Assembly: GCA_030040515.1 (NCBI GenBank)
Contig: JASHTO010000765.1
Location: 1-6,465 of the forward strand
Length of the DNA: 6,465 nucleotides
Direction of reading: 5' to 3'
DNA from: Terriglobia bacterium
GTDB lineage: Bacteria; Acidobacteriota; Terriglobia; UBA7540
The notes under the pieces are model-generated. The model worked only from the letters and a program-made list of their open reading frames with translations. It did no database searches and had not been told where the DNA came from. This document shows, piece by piece, positions 1 to 5,170 of the stretch. The number at the start of each line of letters is the position of its first letter. Positions within the stretch are counted from its first letter, which is position 1. Position numbers and translations under genes: made by a program.

Positions 1-1
1 T

Positions 2-184
2 GTGGCAATCCTGGTTATTGTGCCGGCGGCGACCCGTGTCGGAGACGTGAGCAACCCGTGCCGACAGGTGCACTTCACCCTTCTCCTCGCCGCTAACGGC
101 CGATACTTCCGGCACGCGATCTGCCACTGGGAAGGCTCCTCCCCTGCTCTTGAGTTCTTTGTCACGCCCGACTCAGGCTTCTAG
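2..184 (+). CDS. Possible 3' end of an unrecognised gene (partial)
   Basis: An open frame enters from the left edge and ends at a TAG codon at 182-184, giving about 60 residues. The residue mix (hydrophobic stretch AILVIVP near the left edge, then F, Y, W, D and E scattered through the rest) and a GC-rich third codon position are compatible with the C-terminus of a globular protein. The reverse strand is also open here but gives an Arg/Lys/Thr-heavy product, which looks less like protein. I recognise no domain. A GTG at position 2 could be read as a start, but no upstream sequence is visible to judge it, so I treat the frame as possibly truncated at its 5' side. If real, it converges on the minus-strand operon that ends at 436. 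It could equally be chance open frame. Confidence 0.22.
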   Translation: MAILVIVPAATRVGDVSNPCRQVHFTLLLAANGRYFRHAICHWEGSSPALEFFVTPDSGF

Positions 185-230
185 TAGTTTAACTTAAATT
201 TCTCGAAATGCAAGCAATACACCCGGTGAT

Positions 231-352
231 GGTGGTGATAGAGTTTGAAATCTCGGCGTAGGGGCACCCCTTGCGGGTGCGCTGCTTAATGTCGCTGGAC
301 TGAAGGGCAGGGACGAGCCCTGCCCCTACGGAATTCAAACTGACCCACCACC
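231..352. repeat. Palindromic interspersed repeat, copy A (MITE/REP-like)
   Basis: This segment lies in the 251-base gap (185-435) that has no credible gene. Its ends are imperfect inverted repeats: the left arm (231-266, beginning GGTGGTGATAGAGTTTGAA) matches the reverse complement of the right arm (321-352, beginning GGTGGTGGGTCAGTTTGAA). Inside are two hairpins: GCACCC/GGGTGC at 264-269 and 275-280, and GGGCAGGG/CCCTGCCC at 305-312 and 318-325 with a 5-base loop. Positions 316-352 are identical over 37 bases to 4038-4074 in copy B. No transposase is encoded, so any mobility would need help in trans. The exact ends and any target duplication are unresolved. The hairpins lack a following T-tract on either strand, so they are not convincing intrinsic terminators, although they lie where transcripts of the minus-strand operon would end. 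Confidence 0.72.
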
Positions 353-435
353 ACCTGGTTATGCAGGGGTACGTCAAAGTCGTGTCGGTTCGGAGTGCGA
401 GAGCTTGCTACTGCTTTCCGGGTGAGATGCCATCC

Positions 436-2268
436 TTATCGCGACAGCACCGACAGCAGCGCCATGTAATCATCGGTCAGATAGCCTTCGTAGCCGGTGG
501 GCTCGCCGTCCCAGCGGCGCCAATCGTAGGTGCGCGTTCGCCCATCGACTTGGTAGGTGGACGTTCCCTGGAACGTGCCGTCTTCGTACGATTGCAGCAT
601 GGGGAACAGAATGGCGTCGGCTTCCTTCCTGCGTCCCAGTTTGTAGAGAGCTTCCAACGTGTAGTAGGCCATGGCGGCCGTGGCGCCGCCGTTTTCATAC
701 CACTCGAAACCGAGCGATCCGCCCCCGCCCCACACCTGCCGCGGGTCGAGAAAATCCTCGGCCGGAACCGTGATCAGGTTTCCGGGCAGCCCGTATTGAA
801 ATTGCCTATATCCCACTTCCTGCATCTTGGCCAGCATGTGGTCCATGAGGGAGTTGGCCTGGTCGGTTGAAACCAACCCGTAGGTGATGGCGGCGCCGTT
901 GACAAAAGTAAAGTAGTCGTCGTGCAGTTTGCCGTCCAGGCTCTTCCAGCCCGCCAATACGTCGGTGGCAGGGTTGAAGAAGGTTGGGTAGTAGAGTGAC
1001 TTCAGCTTGTCCGCGCGGGCCGCGTAGAATGCCGCATCCTCAGGGTGATGGGCGCGTCGCGCCATCTCCGCCATGCCCAGGAGAGCGTGGTAGGCAAGGG
1101 CATTGCAGTAGGCGTCCTTGTTGCCAAAACCGATGCTGTCCCACCAGTTGGCCGGATGATGAGTGCCCCACTTGCCCCAGCTTCCCGAGTTGCCGCTCAG
1201 GTAGTATTCGTAGAGCCCGTCGCCGTCCTTGTCCGTGGCCAGCAGCGCCTGCGCCCACGCCTTGATTCCGGCGTAATGTTCGTTCAGCCATGCGTCATTG
1301 TTGCTTCCACGCACGTAGTCCGACGCGCCAATGAGCAGCGAGGGATACATGTCGAGAAAATCGAGCATGAACGCGGGATTGTCCGGCACGTAAGCGCGCA
1401 GGTCGTTCAAACCCACGTCCAGGTACTGGCGCACCAGATCGAGCGCGGCGAGCCCGTCCGCCAGGGGCGGAGTCCGGAGCGCGACGGCGGAAAATTCATG
1501 CAGGCAAAACGGACACGCGCCGCTGTTGGAGCTATTTGCCAGGAGCCCCTGGCGCGGGTTGATTTGGAAAATGTTCAGCCAGCCTCGTCGGAAGCCGTCA
1601 AATCGCGGGTCGGCTTCGACGCCCGCCACGCGGGGGTAAATATCCACCACCTCGAACGTGTATTCCACGCGCGGCTGGGCAGCGGAAGCCGCCGGCACAC
1701 GGATCTTCACCCAGTCCTTTTGGCGTTGGCCGATGGGGTGGCGAAACGCGTCGTACCCCAGCCGCAGATTCTTGCCCTCGGGGGACGTAATCCGCAGCGT
1801 TCCCTGCAAAGGCATGTGCAGCAGCGCCGGAAGACGCACAGTTTGGTTCGCGTCCATCAGCCCCAGAAGTGTGGCGCGCGCCACGTACAGATCGAAATCG
1901 AAAAGCAGATCGGGCGGCGGATGGTCGGCGGAATAATTCGAGGTCAGCCGGATGGACCTTTCCGCGAACTCAAAGGTCCAGACAGGCTGCGAACTTGGCG
2001 ACGCACCCGCAGGACGATATTCAATTCCGTTGTCCCGTTGGTTCGACCGATATTGGACCATCGCCGCTGCCGGCGGCCGGAGGGGGTTGGCGCTGAGCTT
2101 CTGGTGGCCGAGAGAATCCACCGCCAAAGCGACGAACGCAGGTTGGTCGGCCGCCAATTCAACGCGCAGGAAGGCCGATTGGTAGCGCGGCCCTTCCGGA
2201 GGTTGCTGTGCCGCGCACGAGCGGGCGGCGAGGAGCGCCAGGGTCAGGTGAAAATATCGATGGCTCAT
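436..2268 (-). CDS. Secreted (alpha/alpha)6-barrel glycosidase-like protein
   Basis: The 610-residue product starts with a Sec-type signal peptide: residues 1-20, hydrophobic LTLALLAA, probable cut after SCAA before QQ. The Cys at 18 is not in a good lipobox, so a lipoprotein is unlikely. Residues about 30-235 look beta-rich. Residues about 260-610 are helical and resemble the six-hairpin glycosidase superfamily (the fold of families such as GH15, GH63 and GH78). Visible marks are DKDGDGLYEYY (346-356), a DxDxDG-like metal-binding loop; NWWDSIGFGNKDAYCNALAY (374-393); WYENGG (523-528); and the tail DWRRWDGEPTGYEGYLTDDY (582-601). I cannot assign a family, a substrate or the catalytic acids. 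The ATG at 2268 is the second cistron, 8 bases after the upstream stop, with only a weak GAG-type ribosome site, so translation is probably coupled. The stop is TAA at 438-436. Likely role: extracytoplasmic breakdown or trimming of a glycan. Gene reality is near certain; the function is moderately supported. Confidence 0.85.
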   Translation of the reverse strand: MSHRYFHLTLALLAARSCAAQQPPEGPRYQSAFLRVELAADQPAFVALAVDSLGHQKLSANPLRPPAAAMVQYRSNQRDNGIEYRPAGASPSSQPVWTFEFAERSIRLTSNYSADHPPPDLLFDFDLYVARATLLGLMDANQTVRLPALLHMPLQGTLRITSPEGKNLRLGYDAFRHPIGQRQKDWVKIRVPAASAAQPRVEYTFEVVDIYPRVAGVEADPRFDGFRRGWLNIFQINPRQGLLANSSNSGACPFCLHEFSAVALRTPPLADGLAALDLVRQYLDVGLNDLRAYVPDNPAFMLDFLDMYPSLLIGASDYVRGSNNDAWLNEHYAGIKAWAQALLATDKDGDGLYEYYLSGNSGSWGKWGTHHPANWWDSIGFGNKDAYCNALAYHALLGMAEMARRAHHPEDAAFYAARADKLKSLYYPTFFNPATDVLAGWKSLDGKLHDDYFTFVNGAAITYGLVSTDQANSLMDHMLAKMQEVGYRQFQYGLPGNLITVPAEDFLDPRQVWGGGGSLGFEWYENGGATAAMAYYTLEALYKLGRRKEADAILFPMLQSYEDGTFQGTSTYQVDGRTRTYDWRRWDGEPTGYEGYLTDDYMALLSVLSR

Positions 2269-2276
2269 GTCTCATT

Positions 2277-3878
2277 TTACTTCAGCGCAAAAAACACCAG
2301 CAGTGCCACCGTCATAACAAATAGGCTACCGAGGATCACAATGGGCACCCACACCTTGCGCTTGGCGCGCGGAGGAAGCGTATCTCCGTCGCGGGAAAGG
2401 GACTTGGACGGTTGGGACGAAGGTGGTGCGTCACGATATGTGGCCGGGTAAGAAGAAGGCATTTGCAGGTAAGAGGTTGGGGGTGCGGCACCGGAGCTCG
2501 CGCTCCCTCGCCCGCCGGATGGCGGATTCTCCGGAGGCAGCGGTCCTGCCAGAGATTTCACGTTGTCAATCATGCGCGTGTACTCGCCGGGCGAATGCGC
2601 CGGGGCGGGCCGCGTGGCCTTTTCCAGCTCCAAAGGCGCCTTCCAGGCCGGCCCAGGCGGAGGTGGCGAGGGCAGGTCCAGTATGGGCTCGGAAGCACGC
2701 CGCGAACCGGCCGCAGGCAGGTTGGAACCCTCATTTCCGATTGTCCCCGCCGCCGGATTCAGTGCCTCGAGGGGCACTGCGGGAATCGTCGGTGTGGGCG
2801 CTAACTCTTCCCGAACCGTGGGCGGCCCAAATGGCGCGTCCATTACCCCCGATGGTTCGGGCGGGGCTGACAACGTCGGATGTAAGCGAGGCTTGTCGCT
2901 CCGGAAAACCATTTCGAACCCCATAGAAGGTTTCCGCTGAGGGACATTTTCAGGCTTGGCGGCCGCCGGTTCGGGCGCGGAGGATACCGGCAGGGGTTTC
3001 TTGGGCGCCCTGACCAAATCTGCCAACACTCCCGTGACGTCCAGTCCGGCATCGGTGTCGGGCAGGGTTGTGCCGGCGGGTGTGGCAGTCTTGGGAGGAG
3101 TGGGTTCCGCCCCGGCAGCGGCGCCCCCACGATTTGCAGCCTGCGCGCCAAGACTGGGCCGAATCTCGGTAGAGGCATCCTGGACGCTGGCGGGTACCTC
3201 AGACTCCGGGGGAAGCTCAAATCCCAGAGATGGGGTGGGCGATTCCTGCCGCGAGGATGGCTGAGGAAGGCCGGCGGGCCTCGCGGGCGCCGTATCCTCC
3301 TCCAGTTTGGTCGGCGCAAGGGCGCTGCGACCTGCGATTTCCGGTGTTCGCGTCGCAATTCCCAAAGGTGATGGCGGGGCGCTGAGAGTCTTTTCCACCG
3401 AGGCGGACCCGGACTCGCTCAAAGCACTGCGGCCAAGCTGGCGAAGCGCATCCGTGGTTAAATTGTAGGTTAATTGAATATTGCCGATGTCTGGGACTAC
3501 CCCGGCGGGCTGGGCTGCCTTTTCCGCCTCTGCCGGTTCGCCAATTGCCGATTGAAGCCACTGGCGCACGTTGAGGCACTCCGGCACGTCCGCCGTGACA
3601 ATGAAAATGCGCCCTTCCTCATCACCCATGTCCAGGAAATTTCGGCTGGCCTCTTTGGAGGCGGCACGAAGAAATTTGAAGACGAGGGAAGCGAGATCAG
3701 GCTGTGCGGTAGCGGGCCGGTTTGCCGCAAGATGGTGCAGAATCACCGGCCGCCCGGAAGAAATCTGCCTAGCCCGGTAGGACTTGGCTTCGCCCTCGTT
3801 CAGGGTGGAAAGAATTTCGTATTTTCCCTGAAAGCTCATCGTCGATTTCCCAGATAAGGAGGATGTTGATTTTATCAT
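2277..3878 (-). CDS. Tail-anchored pseudokinase-like protein with Pro-rich linker
   Basis: The product has 533 residues. Residues about 17-110 resemble the N-lobe and hinge of a Ser/Thr protein kinase: GKYEILSTLNEGEAKSYRAR recalls the glycine loop, and EEGRIFIVTADVPECLNVRQWL recalls the hinge. The loop glycines are mostly lost, the usual VAxK lysine position reads VILHH, and no HRD or DFG motif follows, so catalysis is not expected. Residues about 115-505 form a Pro/Ala/Ser-rich, probably disordered linker with short conserved-looking islands: PSLGFEL (216-222), PSMGFEM (317-323) and GEYTRMID (431-438). KRK at 506-508 precedes a single membrane helix (509-531), leaving only two residues outside; this predicts a cytoplasmic head and a C-terminal anchor. 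The ATG at 3878 has GAGGG six bases upstream. An alternative ATG at 3839 (MSFQGKYEI) would fit the kinase-like start with a weaker GGG nine bases away. It is the first gene of an operon with the glycosidase and is divergent from tssL-tssM. I infer, without proof, an accessory or scaffold role in the T6SS. Confidence 0.8.
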   Translation of the reverse strand: MIKSTSSLSGKSTMSFQGKYEILSTLNEGEAKSYRARQISSGRPVILHHLAANRPATAQPDLASLVFKFLRAASKEASRNFLDMGDEEGRIFIVTADVPECLNVRQWLQSAIGEPAEAEKAAQPAGVVPDIGNIQLTYNLTTDALRQLGRSALSESGSASVEKTLSAPPSPLGIATRTPEIAGRSALAPTKLEEDTAPARPAGLPQPSSRQESPTPSLGFELPPESEVPASVQDASTEIRPSLGAQAANRGGAAAGAEPTPPKTATPAGTTLPDTDAGLDVTGVLADLVRAPKKPLPVSSAPEPAAAKPENVPQRKPSMGFEMVFRSDKPRLHPTLSAPPEPSGVMDAPFGPPTVREELAPTPTIPAVPLEALNPAAGTIGNEGSNLPAAGSRRASEPILDLPSPPPPGPAWKAPLELEKATRPAPAHSPGEYTRMIDNVKSLAGPLPPENPPSGGRGSASSGAAPPTSYLQMPSSYPATYRDAPPSSQPSKSLSRDGDTLPPRAKRKVWVPIVILGSLFVMTVALLVFFALK

Positions 3879-3884
3879 GAAAAA

Positions 3885-3889
3885 CCCTC
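3885..3889 (-). promoter_or_regulatory. Ribosome binding site for the pseudokinase-like gene
   Basis: Read on the minus strand this is GAGGG, six bases before the ATG at 3878. It is the best-placed Shine-Dalgarno match and is why the longer reading is preferred. The internal ATG at 3839 has only GGG (3851-3849) nine bases upstream. The residues added by the longer start (IKSTSSLSGKST) have no recognisable feature, so the shorter protein is not excluded. Confidence 0.5.
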
Positions 3890-3910
3890 ATAGGAGGCGT
3901 CGTTCCTTTA

Positions 3911-4074
3911 CGGGTCGATTTGAAATTTCGGGGGCACCCCTTGCGGGTGCCCTGCCGCAGCAAAAGGGCAGGGTCAAGCCCTGCCCCTACGGAACTCAAG
4001 GCGTAAGTCTCGCTGTGCGAGTTCCCGCTGCTGGTCAAGCCCTGCCCCTACGGAATTCAAACTGACCCACCACC
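3911..4074. repeat. Palindromic interspersed repeat, copy B, with duplicated right end
   Basis: This second copy of the element seen at 231-352 lies between the divergent operons. The left arm (3911-3934) contains GGGTCGATTTGAAA, which mirrors the right end (4051-4074, reverse complement GGTGGTGGGTCAGTTTGAA). Hairpin one is GGGCACCC/GGGTGCCC at 3932-3939 and 3945-3952. Hairpin two is GGGCAGGG/CCCTGCCC at 3966-3973 and 3979-3986 with a 5-base loop. A right-end segment occurs twice, at 3972-3999 and 4033-4060, with one mismatch in 28 bases; between the two is a small hairpin, CTCGC/GCGAG at 4009-4013 and 4017-4021. The left edge is only 33 bases upstream of the pseudokinase-like start, so the element may overlap that gene's promoter or 5' untranslated region. 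No transposase is present. Confidence 0.72.
3972..4060 (+). repeat. Direct repeat pair inside copy B (28 bp, one mismatch)
   Basis: The unit GGTCAAGCCCTGCCCCTACG plus eight further bases is present at 3972-3999 and again at 4033-4060. The only difference is GGAAC versus GGAAT near the end. The second unit continues into the TCAAACTGACCCACCACC end shared with copy A, while the first ends in unrelated sequence. This looks like a partial duplication of the element's right end, or one element end inserted beside another. Confidence 0.7.
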
Positions 4075-4139
4075 TTTTATGGGACGGTGGATGGTGTCTC
4101 ATCAGGTTGAAACTTAGAGTCAGATCCGGAGAGTCCAAA

Positions 4140-4200
4140 TTTGTAGCGCGGCTGTCCCCAGCCGCGTAACCGTCGCGGGCGGGGACAGCCGCGCTACAAA
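4140..4200. repeat. Perfect 20-bp inverted repeat (REP-like hairpin)
   Basis: The left arm at 4140-4159 and the right arm at 4181-4200 (GGGGACAGCCGCGCTACAAA) are perfect reverse complements, separated by 21 bases. Those inner bases contain a further partial match, GCCGCG (4161-4166) against CGCGGG (4174-4179). The sequence is unrelated to the other repeat at 231 and 3911. It sits between copy B and the tssL leader. The outer ends are TTTG and CAAA, so a transcript from either side would make a strong stem followed by only a few bases of A or U; terminator function is possible but weak. The form suggests a second dispersed palindromic family, but only this copy lies in the window. Confidence 0.65.
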
Positions 4201-4414
4201 ACTCAGACACTGCTCGAATCTGTGTTGCTGGGAGCGAACTTGTTGTAACATGAGCCGTGTAAAGCGGCCCGCAATCGCCTCCTGCCGGTTAGCCCGTGGC
4301 CAGGAACACCGGATTCGGGGAACCGCTAAGGCATGAAGATCAGGGCAGCTCTTACGGCTTGAGAGCCGGGCAGGAATATTGCTGAGAAGCAGGAGGTCAC
4401 GCCAGAATCGAAGT
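4201..4414 (+). promoter_or_regulatory. tssL upstream region and leader with possible SD-sequestering pairing
   Basis: No credible gene lies in this stretch. A weak sigma70-like candidate is TTGCTG (4225-4230) and TAACAT (4246-4251), but the 15-base spacing is short and I give it little weight. The strong Shine-Dalgarno sequence AGGAGG is at 4391-4396. CCTCCTGC at 4278-4285 is the exact complement of GCAGGAGG at 4389-4396, so the leader could fold and hide the ribosome site. Small hairpins lie between them: CCG/CGG at 4309-4311 and 4316-4318, CGGTT/AACCG at 4286-4290 and 4321-4325, and CGGCT/AGCCG at 4355-4359 and 4364-4368. I recognise no known riboswitch class. AGGAGG stands 18 bases from the ATG at 4415, which is longer than usual. 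Confidence 0.35.
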
Positions 4415-5155
4415 ATGAATGGAGACCCGATAAGCGGTTTGACCTCACTCAACCTTGAAGTTCGCCCACCCTCGCGCAAGGAAAACCTGGCGCTGGTCTT
4501 CCAGGAAATTCTAACGGTGATTACCCGCCTGCGCGTCAGCCGCCAGGCGGTAATGGATGCCGGGGCGTTCCGCAATTCGATGAAAACTGCCCTGGCGGCC
4601 GCGCAAGCCGAGGCCACCCGCAAAGGGTATACTCCGGAGGACGCCCGCCTGGCCACCTTTGCCGTAGTGGCCTTCCTGGACGAGTCCGTCGAGACCGCGA
4701 ACGACCCCCATTTCGCGCAGTGGTCTCGCACGCCCTTGCAGGAAGAATTGTTCGGCGACCCGGCTTCCGGCGCAATCTTTTTCCAATGCATTGACCGGCT
4801 GGTCGCGCGAAACGACTCCCCGGAAGACGCAGATGTGCTGGAGGTCTTTGCGCTCTGCCTGCTGCTGGGATACCGCGGACGATACGGCGCGGAGGGGCCG
4901 GAGGGCGTCCGTCCCACCCTGAACTCCATCATGAAAAAGGTGGAACGCATTCGCGGCACGCGCCGCCTGGCGCCCGACTGGATGCCCGCGAACGATGCCG
5001 TGCTGCAACCGCCCGCCGACCCCTGGATGCGCGCGCTGCTTCTCGGCACTTTGGGAGCCATGATTCTGGCCATTCTGTTTTTCGCGGGTTTCAAATTCGC
5101 CCTGCTTTCCGGGGCCGCAGGATTGCACACCGTCGGGCCGCTGGCGCCTCATTAG
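4415..5155 (+). CDS. tssL: Type VI secretion system protein TssL (DotU/IcmH family)
   Basis: TssL is the inner-membrane T6SS component that, with TssM, docks the baseplate to the membrane. The 246-residue product has the DotU cytoplasmic domain at about 22-190: ENLALVFQEILTVITRLR (23-40), the VVAFLDESV segment (83-91) that matches the family's LDE region, QWSRTPLQEELFG (102-114), and FALCLLLGYRGRYG (145-158), the most diagnostic family stretch. One membrane helix follows (about 205-231) and then a short tail of about 15 residues. There is no peptidoglycan-binding OmpA-like extension, so wall attachment must come from another protein. The ATG at 4415 is preferred because it leaves a short N-terminus before the domain. 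An in-frame TTG at 4379 would add 12 Arg/Ser-rich residues and would place the AGGAGG inside the gene. The stop is 15 bases before tssM in the same frame, so the two are almost certainly one operon. Confidence 0.93.
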   Translation: MNGDPISGLTSLNLEVRPPSRKENLALVFQEILTVITRLRVSRQAVMDAGAFRNSMKTALAAAQAEATRKGYTPEDARLATFAVVAFLDESVETANDPHFAQWSRTPLQEELFGDPASGAIFFQCIDRLVARNDSPEDADVLEVFALCLLLGYRGRYGAEGPEGVRPTLNSIMKKVERIRGTRRLAPDWMPANDAVLQPPADPWMRALLLGTLGAMILAILFFAGFKFALLSGAAGLHTVGPLAPH

Positions 5156-5170
5156 GACAGGGAAGCAGCC

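Noticed and set aside
305..325. GGGCAGGG/CCCTGCCC hairpin as an intrinsic terminator of the minus-strand operon
   Set aside because: It lies over 110 bases past the stop codon and has no T-tract on either strand. The same hairpin recurs in copy B upstream of genes, so it is better explained as part of the repeat.
361..870. A 169-codon plus-strand open frame opposite the glycosidase C-terminus
   Set aside because: It covers the antisense of the best conserved part of the glycosidase barrel and has no motif of its own.
436..2268. Glycosidase-like protein as a T6SS effector
   Set aside because: It has a clear Sec signal peptide, so it should leave the cytoplasm by the general route, and no PAAR, VgrG or Hcp-type carrier or immunity gene is present in the window.
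1045..2451. A 468-codon plus-strand open frame opposite the glycosidase gene
   Set aside because: It lies antisense across the glycosidase gene and into the next gene. Its product is Arg/His/Val-rich with no recognisable motif, as expected for a mirror frame of a GC-rich gene.
3877..4065. A 62-codon plus-strand open frame through copy B
   Set aside because: Most of it translates the palindromic repeat, and the AAGGAGG at 3856-3862 is too far from its ATG. It is best seen as chance.
231..4074. CRISPR-like array
   Set aside because: Only two distant copies plus one local duplication exist, with no regularly spaced units and no cas genes in view.
4250..4336. A 28-codon open frame in the tssL leader (starting MSRVKRPAIA)
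   Set aside because: No well-spaced ribosome site (GGGAG is about 15 bases away) and the product is Arg-rich without features. A leader peptide cannot be excluded but is not supported.
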